This document shows, piece after piece, positions 48,183-59,137 of a stretch of DNA of 64,000 bases. Origin of the DNA: Carnegiea gigantea (taxonomy: Eukaryota; Streptophyta; Magnoliopsida; Caryophyllales; Cactaceae); the NCBI GenBank assembly GCA_029747015.1, contig JAKOGI010000085.1:913501-977500 (forward strand), read 5' to 3'. The position numbers were made by a program, and so were the translations under genes. Below the pieces are notes generated by a model. That model ran no database searches. It worked only from the letters and a program-made list of their open reading frames with translations, and was not told where the DNA came from. Numbering within the stretch: position 1 is the first letter of the stretch; each line of letters begins with the position of its first letter.

Positions 48183-49445
48183 CTAAAATGGTGCGATGGG
48201 AGGCTCAAGGAGCATCGGCCATTCCTCATCTCTCAAGATCCAAGATACCATTTCAGATGCCGTCAAAGCTCGCAGGAGCTTATCGAACACCTGAGTATGC
48301 AACTCAGATGGATGTAAGTAAGAGCACATAAATACAAATACACGCGTAATAATAAGTGCTCTCTTAAACTTATCAAATGCGTTAGAAAAATCAGTAGAAT
48401 AGTCAAAGGCAATAATCAACATGATTTTTCCAGGCAAATGCTCTAGGTACAGATTGTAAGGATCAAGGGAGGGGTTATACCCTCTAAAGGTACCTAGAGT
48501 CTCAGAACAGTCAACCTCATTCCCCTCAAGTATTACACGAGAATCAATAAGTAACATATTATAACACGCAGGGGAAGGGGAGGGTGGTGAACATGAAGAA
48601 GAAGTGTGGAATGTATTAAGAGAGTTGGGGGATGTATTATCAACAAAATTAGGACTAGTTGGCCTAGCAGTCATAACATCCACGCATGAAGTCCCTATGG
48701 GAGTCTCATGAAAATAATGCACCTCAATAGAAACATCGCCAGACTCAAACCAAGTATCATCCTCATCAACACAAGCGCTAACACCAAAGGTCTCACGTAC
48801 CTCGCACTCCGTCGACTGAGCTAAAGGGGAAGGTGTATCAAGAAAAGTCGTGATGAGTGCGGTGTTGTTCCTAACAGGACCAGGCGAGGATGGAGCAATA
48901 ATAGGTAAAGTAGTCAAGGGAGGGTCAATGACTTCCCCTAGTCCGGACTCTAGAGGAGGGAAATACTTACCATCATCACGCAGATTGACATCAAGTCTAG
49001 GAGCACTAGAACTAAGGTCAGTCTCGGGTGATAGGTCATACTCTCGCATTTTATTAGCAAACTCAATTTGTTGCTTATTCATTGTCTCTATCATATTGCT
49101 AAGTCTAGTAAGGCCCTCATCAGAAATATAATAGGGACAAGAATTACTGGCATGATCAGAGCAATGGCAAATTTCGCACATAGGCGGAGCATAATTAGGG
49201 ATGCAAGGGGGTGGGATGCATGAATTAGTGCAATCAATCTCATATTCATAAGTATCTTGAGCCAACCAATCAAGAAAATCCCAAGCTTCATCAACATTTT
49301 TAGGACAAAAATTCCAATATTCTAAAAGAGTGCGGGTCTTACAATTCACACCCTCATAAACTGTATTCAAAATTTTCCACTTTTCCAAATAAAAATCACA
49401 ATGAGCAAGAAAAGCATGTAATCTACCATAGTATCTCCAAAACAA
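48183..49445 (-). CDS. gag: gag-like protein of non-autonomous LTR element (open, 420 codons)
   Basis: The only unbroken copy of this gene in the window. Residues 30-65 (YEGVN...VDEAWDFLDWLA) resemble the end of a plant gypsy capsid domain. A zinc knuckle C-x2-C-x4-H-x4-C is complete at residues 90-103 (CEICHCSDHASNSC), then a probable helix (IETMNKQQIEFANKM), a long Ser/Pro/Thr and acid-rich linker (about 140-295), and a conserved-looking C-terminal region (297-405, with YNPSLDPYNLYLEHLPGK) that I do not recognise. No protease or RT motif. The listed start is a TTG; the frame stays open to a stop near 49525 with no ATG, so the true start is unresolved. In the element it would make the particle protein that packages the RNA, with enzymes from another element. 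Stop TAG at 48183-48185. Confidence 0.75.
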   Translation of the reverse strand: MFWRYYGRLHAFLAHCDFYLEKWKILNTVYEGVNCKTRTLLEYWNFCPKNVDEAWDFLDWLAQDTYEYEIDCTNSCIPPPCIPNYAPPMCEICHCSDHASNSCPYYISDEGLTRLSNMIETMNKQQIEFANKMREYDLSPETDLSSSAPRLDVNLRDDGKYFPPLESGLGEVIDPPLTTLPIIAPSSPGPVRNNTALITTFLDTPSPLAQSTECEVRETFGVSACVDEDDTWFESGDVSIEVHYFHETPIGTSCVDVMTARPTSPNFVDNTSPNSLNTFHTSSSCSPPSPSPACYNMLLIDSRVILEGNEVDCSETLGTFRGYNPSLDPYNLYLEHLPGKIMLIIAFDYSTDFSNAFDKFKRALIITRVFVFMCSYLHPSELHTQVFDKLLRALTASEMVSWILRDEEWPMLLEPPIAPF

Positions 49446-49576
49446 TTCATGCTCATATTGAGGAAAGTAGGAAAAAGACTTTTTTTTTTCAATTTTCAGT
49501 TTTGTTTCTTTTTTTAAAAAAATAAAAGCCTACTCTCGAATGCCCAAGTAAGCCCTAATATTGAAAAGTGCCAATT

Positions 49577-49593
49577 CCCCGGCAATGGTGCCA
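49577..49593 (-). other. Primer binding site (tRNA-Asp), internal region 2
   Basis: CCCCGGCAATGGTGCCA on the + strand, two bases from the tRNA-Asp 3' end. Confidence 0.82.
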
Positions 49594-49599
49594 AAAACT

Positions 49600-50906
49600 T
49601 GTTGGGGAAAAACAGAGTTTTAATGTTTATAAACCCCAGGTGTAAGCTGTATCGTTGAGTGCTTGGGGAGTCACCGCAGAGATTTGTGTTTCCGACTACC
49701 AGAACTAGCTAAAGCATCTCGAGCTAGGCAAAATCAAAGGGGATAGAAAATAGAACTAAACTACTAAAGCGAAACAAAAGGACTATGATTAGACCTAAGA
49801 TAAACTAAGTAATCAAGTCAAGCCCAAACCTTCCCAAGTTATGCTAATATTTAGAGATGGTCGGTTGCATCATTAAAACCACCTAAGCCCTCTCTCAAGG
49901 GTCATGAGCTAGTCTAATTGTTCTAACCTCCTATTTTCATGGGATTAGTTCAATTAAACTACAAGATTGACAGCCCTTGACCTAGCTAGCGACCGAGACT
50001 ATTTTCATGGTTGAATCCCAACTATTCTTTTTACACACACTAGACAATCGACCTCACCTCTCAGCATAAGTCAATTGCCTCAAAACACAGATGAAAGCTC
50101 TTTCAATCATTTTATCGAACACTTGGTGGGCGTGAAAGAAAACGCTAAATTCTAAGCATAAACAAGTTAGGTCAATCCCTGAACAGGAATCAATTGGCCA
50201 TCTCAAGAACAAATCACAACCAAAGATGAAACCTTTAATTCACAAAGAAACATTGAAACCAAAGCAAAACAATAATCTATTGAACTAGCGAATATAAATT
50301 AAAAAGCATGAAATTAAAGTGAAAAGGAGAAGAAGAACTTAGTCTTCAATTACAAATCTAAAATCTTCCATGATGTATACAAGGACTAACCTAATCTAAT
50401 CTCCCCCTAAAGGGGTTTGTGGAGGCTAGGATAACCCCTAATTGGTACTCTCAAGAACCCAACAAAAAGGCCCCCCTCAAGAAGAAAGAAAAAGCCCCTT
50501 TACAAAAGCTAGAAACCGCTTAAATCGCAACGGTAGGTAGGATGCACGGTGGTGCTTCTAGGACGTACGATCGTGCTTCTAGGGCGCATAGTCGTGCACC
50601 AGCCCGTGCGCAGCTTCTGGTCCTGCAGCACGGTTGTGCACTTTTGCAGCACGACCACGCGCTTCCTATAGATCTCGCTTGTGCTCCGGGGCTTCATTGG
50701 ATCTCTATGCATCCTTCAAATCACTCCTAAGGTCTTCCTTTCTATCAAATCCTAAGAATTTCTCCTGAAAGCAAGACAAAACACATTATAAGCACAATTG
50801 AATCAAAAGAAGTGAATTTGACCCTTTTTCATCTAAACTTGACATGAAAACACTCAGAAAACTAGGCCAAATAAGGGTTAAAATGGGGTCCAAAATAGGT
50901 GTAACA
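49600..50906 (-). repeat. LTR copy 4, - sense, shared by internal regions 2 and 3
   Basis: 1307 bp, TGTTGGGGAAAAAC to AGGTGTAACA. Very close to copy 3, including the three 21-bp motif repeats (about 50530-50600). Confidence 0.9.
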
Positions 50907-50921
50907 AATACCCCCACACCT
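50907..50921 (-). other. Polypurine tract before LTR copy 4
   Basis: AATACCCCCACACCT on the + strand, directly beside the LTR end. Confidence 0.75.
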
Positions 50922-51989
50922 ACCTTTTTGCTCGTCCTCGAGCAAAACAAAAATAAAAACTAACATAAGAACCTAACTCACTTTCGTAGGAATCATAGCT
51001 ATATTTAGCATATGCAACAAGCCCTTTAAACCCCTTGGTTCCCCTAAGTGAAAGAGTGAGGTCTCGTGAGGGCTTGCAGAAGATATACCCACAAAATCTT
51101 GAAAAGGAAAAGGAAAAGGAAAAGAGAAACAGAAATTGAAATGCAGTTCAGATTTACAAACAAAGCGCAAATGTATACAAGGGAGAACTTTATACATATT
51201 CTAACTGGCCAAATCACCCATGCAACAAAGACATTAGCCTGTATATAAATATAGTGTACATATCAATACTCTCTATCCACATTCATGACATCAAAGCACT
51301 AACTTTTTACCCCATTGTACATAAAAATCTGGAATCCATCCTAGTGGTTGGTGTGTAAGTGTATCATTATCTTAGGACTTAAGCTTACCAAAATCAAACT
51401 CGTTCTCACCTGACTGACACATGCTACATTATTAACTTGTTAACAAGGGAAGCAAGCTTTCCCAGTAGCAGTATTGCCTCAAAAGGCAACACCCAGTAGC
51501 ACGTGCCATAAAGGGTAACGCCCAGTGGCGCATGCCTCAAAGGGATACTTGTCATTCCAAACTTCATTTTTTTCTCTTTTTTTTTTGGTTTTTTTTTTCA
51601 ATGCAGACAAAATTTAAAGTAACCATGCCGAAAACAAGTGGGAGAGTCAATCACGGAAGTCTAAGGTCCTAAGTTAATGATGAAGTGTACACAAGGACTG
51701 GATTACATAGTTATAACAGACTGTTAGGGTTAGAATTAGGAGCAAGAGTGACATATTTGGGACAAAAATCTATCATGAACAACTTAGGTACCAGCTAATA
51801 GCTAAGGTACAAGGGATCAAAGTCAGTCAAAATAGTACAAGACCCCGAAACCCAAAACGAAAAACCATGCAAAGAAAAGGAAAAATTGAAAAACTAGCAC
51901 AAAAAATGAAAAATTTGCACAAAAATAAGAATAAAAGGGTAAATGACCCCACCCCCATGCCTAAATCTCACAATGTCCTTATTGGAAGC

Positions 51990-52370
51990 TAAGAGTCACC
52001 AGCAACCACAAAACACACAAACAAGGAAAACAAAATCACACATAAGACACATAAAACAAAACAAACACACACAAGAACACTAAACCTGCACACATATACA
52101 CAAGCTAGAACACTCCCCCAAAAACACTTACCAAATCAAAAATAAGACCACACACATGTACAAAACTAACCACCCAAAACAAAGATATACCAATCCATTA
52201 ACACCACCAATCACAAAACACAAATGTGTGCAAAAATACAAAAATAGTGATCATATCCATCAATGGCTCAACAACTCTCCAAATTTCACCTCAAGCTGAT
52301 CACCAACAAAAACACAATACTAATATTCACAACTACACAAAAGAAAAGAAAGAAAATAAAAGAAATAAAA
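51990..52370. repeat. A/C-rich low-complexity stretch of internal region 3
   Basis: Counterpart of 43490-43870; no gene seen. Confidence 0.65.
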
Positions 52371-52425
52371 CAGGCCAAAATGATTATACCAGGTTGGGTA
52401 CTTATTGTAACCAGACTGAGCCTCT

Positions 52426-53700
52426 CTAAAAAGGTGCGATGGGAGGCTCGAGAAGCATCAGCCACTCCTCCTCTCTCAAGATCCAAGATACCAATTCAGA
52501 TGCCGTCAATGCTCGCAGGAGCTTATCGAACACCTGAGCATGCAACTCAGATGAATGTAAGTAAGAGCACATAAATACAAATACACGTATAATAATAAGT
52601 GCTCTCTTCAACTTATCAAATGCGTTAGAAAAATCAGTAGAATAGTCAAAGGTAATAATCAACACAATTTTTCTAGGCAAATGCTCTGGGTACAGATTGT
52701 AAGGATCAAGGGAGGGGTTATACCCTCTAAAGGTACCTAGAGTCTCAGAACAGTCAACCTCATTCCCCTCAAGTATCACATGAGAATCAATAAGTAACAT
52801 ATCATAACACACAGGGGAAGGGGAGGGTGGTGAACATGAGGAAGAAGTGTGGAATGTATTAAGAGAGTTGGGGGATGCATTATCAACAAAATCAGGACTA
52901 GTTAGCCCTGCAGCCACAACATCCACGCATGAAGTCCCTGTGGGAGTCTCATGAAAATAATGCACCTCAATAGAAACATCGCCAGACTCAAACCAAGTAT
53001 CATCCTCATCAACACAAGCGCTAACACCAAAGATCTCACCTACCTCGCACTCCGTCGACTGAGCTAAAGGGGAAGGTGTATCAAGAAAAGTCATGATGAG
53101 TGCAGTGTTGTTCCTAACAGGACTAAGAGAGGATGGAGCAACAATAGGTAAAGTAGTCAAAGGAGGGTCAATGACTTCCCCTAGTCCGGACCTAGAGGAG
53201 GGAAAGACGCACCATCACCACGCAGATTGACCTTAAGTCTTGGAGCACTAGAACTAAGGTTAGTCGCGGGTGATAGGTCATACTCCCACATTTTATTAGC
53301 AAACTCAATTTGTTGCTTATTCATTGTCCCTATCATATTTCTAAGTCTAGTAAAGCCCTCATTAGAAATATAATAGGGACAAGAATTACTGGCATGATCA
53401 GAGAAATGGCAAATTTCGCACATAGGAGGAGCATAATTAGGGATGCAAGGGGGTGGGATGCATGAATTAGTGCAACAAATCTCATATTGATAAGTATCCC
53501 AAGCCAACCAATCAAGAAAATCCCAATCTTCATCAACATTTTTAGCACAAAAATTCCAATGTTCTAAAAGAGTATGGGTCTCATAATTCACACCCTCGTA
53601 AACTGTGTTCAAAATTTTTCGCTTTTCCAAATAAAAATCACAATGAGCAAGAAAAGTATGTAATCTACCATAGTATCTCCAAAATAATTCATGCTTATAT
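52426..53700 (-). pseudogene. gag-like gene, internal region 3, one frameshift
   Basis: Two open pieces, 53181-53630 (N-terminal part with intact knuckle CEICHFSDHASNSC, open further upstream to about 53700) and 52426-53160 (linker and C-terminal region), split by a one-base deletion near 53190: the sequence reads GGACCTAG where the intact copy has GGACTCTAG. Otherwise close to the 48183-49445 product. A recently disabled copy. Confidence 0.8.
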
Positions 53701-53818
53701 TGAGGAAAGTGGGAAAAAGACTTTTTTTTTTCAATTTTTAATTTTTTTTCTTTTTTTTAAAAAATAAAAGCCTACTCTCAAATGCCTAAGTAAGCTTTAA
53801 TGTTGGAAAGCGCCAATT

Positions 53819-53835
53819 CCCCGACAATGGTGCCA
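53819..53835 (-). other. Primer binding site (tRNA-Asp), internal region 3
   Basis: CCCCGACAATGGTGCCA on the + strand, three differences from the tRNA-Asp 3' end. Confidence 0.75.
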
Positions 53836-53841
53836 AAAACT

Positions 53842-54711
53842 TGTTAGAGAAAAATAGAGTTTTAATATTTATAAACCCCAGGTGCAAGGTGTATTGTTGT
53901 GTACCTGGGGTGTCGTCCACAGGGAGTTGTGTTTCTGACTACCAGAACTAACTAAAGCATCTCGAGCCAGGCAAAATCAAAGGGAATAGAAAATAGAACT
54001 AAACTACTAAAACGAAAACAAAAAGACTATAATTAGGCCTAAGATAAATCAAGTAATCAAGTCAAGTTCAAACCTTTGTTCTATCCTCCTATTTTCATGG
54101 GATTAGTTCAATTAAACTACAAGATTGACAGCCCTTGACCAAGCTAGGGGTCGAAACTATTTCCATGTTCAAATCCCAACTATTCTTTCTACTCACACTA
54201 GACAATCGGCCTCACCTTTCAGCATAAGTCAATTGTCCCAAAACACGAATGAAAGCTCTTTCAAGCATTTCATCGAAAACTTGGTGGGCGTGAAAGAAAA
54301 CTCTAAATTTTAGGCATAAACAAGTTAGGTCAAGGCCTAAACAGGAGTCAATTGGCCATCTCAAGAACAAATCACAACCAAAGATGAAACCTTTAATTCA
54401 CAAACAAACATTGAAGCCAAAGCAAAACAATAATCTATTAAACTAGCGAATATAAGTTAAAAAGCATGAAATTAAAGAGAAAAGGAGAAGAAGGACTTAG
54501 TTTTCAATTGCGAATCCAAAATCTTATACAATGTATACAAGGACTAACCTAATCTAATCGCCCCCTAAAGGGGCTTGTGAAGACTAGGATAACCCCTAAT
54601 TGGTACTCTTAAGAACCCAGCAAAAAGGCCCTCCTTAAAAAGAAAGAAAAAGCCCCTTTATAAAGGCTGAAAACCGCTTAAATCACAACGGCAGGTAGGA
54701 CGCACGGTGGA
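53842..54711 (-). repeat. LTR copy 5, - sense, truncated
   Basis: Begins TGTTAGAGAAAAATAG. About 100 bp are missing near 54077, and it breaks off at CGCACGGTGG (54710), where internal sequence AAGAGTGAGG follows; the last ~430 bp of LTR, the polypurine tract and adjacent sequence are deleted. Confidence 0.85.
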
Positions 54712-55235
54712 AGAGTGAGGTCTCGTGAGGGTATACAGAAGATATGCCCACAAAATCTTAAAAAAGAAAAGGAAAAGGAAAAGAGAAACAGAAATTGATA
54801 AGCAGTTTCGATTTACAAACAAAGCGCAAATATATACAAGGGAGAACTTTATACATATACTAACTGGCCAAATCACCCATGTAACAAAGACATTAGCCTG
54901 TATATAAACATAGTGTATATATTAAGACTCTCTACCCACATTCGTGATATCAAAGCACCAACTTTTCAACCCATTGTACATCAAAACCTGGAATCCATTC
55001 TTGTACTTGGTGTGCATCATTATCCTAGGACTTAAGCCTAGCAAAATCAAACTCATTTCCACCCGACTGACACATGCAATATTATTAACTTATTAACAAG
55101 GGATACAAGCTTTCCCAGTAGTAGTATTATCTCAAAGGGTAACACCCAGTAGCACGTGCCTCAAAGGGTAACGCCCAGTTGTGCATGCCTTAAAGGGATA
55201 CTTGTCATTCCAAACTTTATTTTTTTTCTTTTTGT
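54711..55235 (-). other. Partial internal region 4, - sense
   Basis: Non-coding 3' part of the internal region (matching about 42560-43095 of region 1). Ends at the T-rich run where orientation flips. No gag. Confidence 0.75.
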
Positions 55236-56189
55236 TTGTTTTTTGTTTATATAATTTTTTACTTTTTTTTGGATTTAGCGGTGTTTTGCACTTTTTGATC
55301 AGCCTTGATCTCTGGTACCTTGGCTATTAGCTCGTATAACATGTATGATAGATATTCATCCCAAGTCTGTCATTTTAGGCCTCAATTTTAACCCCAACAG
55401 TCCATTATAATTTTGCGATCCAGTCTTGATTTATGTATTATCATTATCTTACATTCTTAGTCTTCCATGATCAGCTCTCCCACTTGTCTACTACATAGTC
55501 ACCTTTGTATGTGCTTGCACCCCTTTTCCAAAAACAAAAACAAAAACAAAAAACAAACAAACTCATGCACTACTGGGTGTATCCCTTTGAGGCGTGGCAA
55601 GAGTTTGGAATGACAAAGAAGAAGAAAAAAGGGGGGGAAGAAAAGAGTTTGGAATGACAAGTATCCCTTTTAGGCATGCGCTATTGAGTGCTACCCTTTG
55701 AGGCAATACTGCTACTGGGCAAGCTTATTTTCCATGCTAGCAAATCAACAAGGTAGCTTGTGTTAGTTAAGTGGGATTGAGTTTGATTTTGGTAAGCCAA
55801 AGTCTTAGGGTGATGATACACTTACACATCAGGCACCAGGACGGATTCAATGTTCTCATGCGTCATGGGGTGTAAAGCTGATATCTGGATGCCATTCTTT
55901 GGGATGATGTATCCTGAAATACATATAATGCTTGTGTACATACTAATACTTGAGTTACTAGGGGATTTTGGTTGATCCAATTGTGTACCGTTTACCCTGA
56001 TGTATATTTTGTGTTTTGGCATTTTTATTTTTCAATTTTTGTTTCTCTTTTCTTTATTTTCCTTTTTGAGATTTTGTACGTATATCTTCTGCAAACCCTC
56101 ACGAGATCTCACTCATCCACTTGGGGGAACCAAGGGGTTTAAAGGGCTTGTTGTATATGCTAAATACAACCATGATTCCTACGAAAGTA
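55236..56189 (+). other. Partial internal region 5, + sense
   Basis: Reverse complement of the 3' non-coding part of the internal region (for example TTGGCTATTAGCTCGTATAA matches the complement of about 43300). It is more diverged than the - sense copies. Its polypurine tract and the LTR start are missing. A 16-bp word GAGTTTGGAATGACAA is duplicated at 55601-55616 and 55645-55660. No gene seen. Confidence 0.75.
55530..55564 (+). repeat. Simple repeat (CAAAAA)n
   Basis: CAAAAACAAAAACAAAAAAC-type run at the loop of the internal-region fold-back. Confidence 0.75.
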
Positions 56190-57493
56190 AGTTAGTTATT
56201 TATCACTTTGGCCTTTGTTTGATCTATGTTTATCACTATTTTTATGCCAAATCTAGATGAGAAAGGATCTAATTTAACTTCTTAGATTCAATTATGCTTA
56301 CAATATGAATTATCTTTTCTCACATGAGGAATCTTGTGGTTTTGATGAGAAGGACAGATTTTGAGGTGAATATAAGAAAGAATAGAGATTGAATAAAGCC
56401 CCCTGAGAGCCAAGAGAAGCGGAACCGAAGAGTCATGATCGTAGACCGAGACACACGATAGTGCTGCAGTGGTCGAAGCCACGCATGGGCAGCACACCCA
56501 GCCGCACGGCTATGCGTATGCCCATACACCTGTGCACGGTTAGCCGTGCGTTACGGACACAGTTGTGCGTCAGCCGCCGTCGCGCTATTTAAGTGACTTG
56601 TCGGCCAGTTTTCAGGGGATGCTCTTCCTTTTTTTTCCAGAGCACTTTTCCTTTAGTCTTTTCTAGGTTTTAGGTTAGCCTCAAAAACCCCATTAGGGGG
56701 TGAATAATTTGGATTAGATCTTTGTATACATTGTATAAGATTTGAGTTTGCAATTTAATGGCCAAGTTTCTCGTTTCCCTTTCGCTTCAAATTCATGTCC
56801 CTCATTTTGTTCATTAGTTTTGTTAGTTCTTGTTTTGCTTTGCTATTAAATGTTTAGTCTTGATTGAAATTTTGATCTTTGACTGTGGTCTGTTCTTTGA
56901 TGACTAATTAACCTTGTTTAGGCCCCAAGCCTACCTAGTTTATGCCTAGAATTTAGAGTTTTCTTTCACGCCCGCCAAGTGTTAGATGAGATACTTGAGA
57001 GAGCTTTCATCCATATTTTGGGGCGATCGACTTATGCTGAGAGGTGAGATCAATTGCCTAGTGTAGGTAGAGAGAATAGTTGGGATTGGGACATGAAAAT
57101 AGTAGCTGGGTCAAGGGTTGTCAATCTTGTAGTTTTGTTAAACTAATCCCTTGAAAATAGAAGGCTAGAACAATTAGATTAGCTCATGATCCTTGAAAGA
57201 GGGCATGGCTGGTTTTCATGATGCAACCGACCATCTCTTAATACTAGCATTACTTAGGAAGGTGAGGGCTTAACTTGATTACTTAGTTCATCTTAAGTCT
57301 AATCATAGTCCCTTTGTTTTCGCTTCAGTAGTTTAGTTCTATTTTCTATCCCCTTCGATTTTGCCTAGCTCGGGACGCTTTAGTTAGCCCTAATAGTTGG
57401 AAACACAACTCCCTACGGACGACACTCCAAGCTCTCAACTATACACCTTGAACCTGGGGTTTATAAATATTGAAACTCTGTTTTTCCCTAACA
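56190..57493 (+). repeat. LTR copy 6, + sense, 5' edge damaged
   Basis: Ends CTGTTTTTCCCTAACA, followed by the target-site remnant GCAGG. Its start is fused to internal sequence, so the left edge is approximate. TATA-like TATTTAAG at 56586-56593. Pairs with LTR copy 1 as the outer ends of the insertion. Confidence 0.85.
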
Positions 57494-59063
57494 GCAGGTG
57501 ATGTTAAATATAAGATATTTTGTAGTAAAAGAAATGTCAAGCACTTTACTTGGATATTTTAATTCTTATATACTATTATAGTAATTCTCTTTTAAAAAAC
57601 ATTAGTATTGCTTATTGTCAGAAAAAAGTTAAGGATGGCAACCAACAATTCAGGAACAAGCTTAACATGCAAAGGGCAAAAAGTGGATGCTGCACAGTGA
57701 CATGATAGTCCACTGTTCTAGAATTGATTTTGAGTACTGAAATCATACACTGGGGACTCGTTAGCAGTTGATCTCGAAGAATACATGGCAAGTTAGCTGC
57801 TCGAACTGCGTACTATATCGAACAATGATGGGGATCTTTGAACAATCACCTAAAACAGTTTAGGAGGAATGTTTAGTGTCTTTGGTGTATGTCATGCTGT
57901 AGCAGAAAGCTTTAAGTTGTAGATAGAAGAGCACATAAAACATACAAAGACAAAAGTGGTTTGGTGAAGAAAAATCCGGAACAATGATGTAGATAATATA
58001 GTTATTAAGATGGAAACGAGATGTTGTAACGATAACTTACCAAAAATACGTAGCCGAACTTGCGCCAAAAGATTAGTAAATAAGAGCCCAAGCCCATGGC
58101 CTCCATATTCACATAGCCCGAGTCCGGCTAATAAACGAGTGGTACGCGTGTGTATGCATAGTCTTGAAATTACTCTAGCCGCTAGCTTTCTGGGGGATCG
58201 TGGAAGGCACGAATATAGGATACTTGAAACACTCTTCCAAGAAATTTCATTTGGGATACCAAAAAGTAACCCAATGAAAAACATGTTTTGCTCTACATTT
58301 GAAGAAACTCCAACACTTATGAGTGAGACCATTAGCTTAGAAACGCTATGTTGATAATTTCAAGGAGGCTTCCAATCCGTTGAAACCTACAAGCTCGCCC
58401 TCTGAAATACATTTCAAAGGTTCCATTGAATTCTTTTTCCATGTGAAAAAATGTCGTCACATGCCATAATTTTTGGCTACAATTTGCTCAGAATGTACAC
58501 GGATGTAAGTCTAGTGTTAACTTAGTTTTGTGGGAGTTTCAAATATCGAAAAAGTTTACATCATGTAAATTTCGTTCCATTTTGAATGATTATTTGTCAC
58601 TTCAATTGTTGTGTTTTTTAAAAATGTTTGCATACTTTTTGCTCTAGACTTGCTATCATTTTCAGATTTTTTATAGGCATCTTTTCAAGCATTTCTTCAT
58701 TTAGTTGATTATCATTTTTCAGTTATAGATAGATAAATTCCATTACTATAGATTATCTAATAATGCTAAAGAGATTCTAGACTTCATGTAAAAAGTAAAC
58801 ATAATAGTGTCTAAATCAACAACTTGTTGTTTATAACATGCCAAAAGATTCAAGTTCAAATATTTTATTTCAAAATCAAATTCTCTAACTTAGATGCGAT
58901 TTAGATGACTTGCTTGCTTTTTCGATTATTATCACTTTTGTTCGTGTGGATGTATGAGAAGGGATGGGAGAATAACACATAATAACGTTAGGATCTTTAA
59001 AGTGGATGGACTATAAGTGTTGTCGGCATGATCAAGGGTGGTTTGGAATTCTAGGTAAAGAGT

Positions 59064-59137
59064 ACTGGAGTAGCTCAGTTGGTTAGAGCATGTGGCTGTT
59101 AACCACAAGGTCGGAGGTTCAAGCCTTCCCTCCAGCT
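59064..59137 (+). tRNA. tRNA-Asn(GTT)-like, unit 12
   Basis: D arm and anticodon arm are perfect, anticodon GTT. Acceptor ACTGGAG/CTCCAGC has a mismatch at the first pair. T stem GGAGG/CTTCC has one weak pair. A T-run (CCTTTTTC) follows. Nearly intact. Confidence 0.75.

Larger units (their letters stand above)
40243..57493. mobile_element. 17.25-kb composite of gag-only LTR elements with inverted core
   Basis: Inserted into satellite unit 12. The left flank GCGGA (40238-40242) and right flank GCAGG (57494-57498) are a decayed 5-bp target duplication, and the ends are TG and CA. Outer sequence is + sense (LTR 40243-41146; internal and LTR 55236-57493). Inner sequence (41147-55235) is - sense: a tandem series of about 1.3-kb LTRs alternating with about 2.93-kb internal regions, period about 4.2 kb. 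Each junction has a tRNA-Asp PBS on one side and a polypurine tract on the other. No pol sequence is present. The likely history is a + sense insertion, an inverted array placed in its 5' LTR, and deletion of the rest of the + element. Confidence 0.85.

Noticed and set aside
57892..58332. 146-codon - strand frame opposite the GC-richer block
   Set aside because: Overlaps the + frame, varies freely between units, no recognisable domain; treated as a by-product of base composition.
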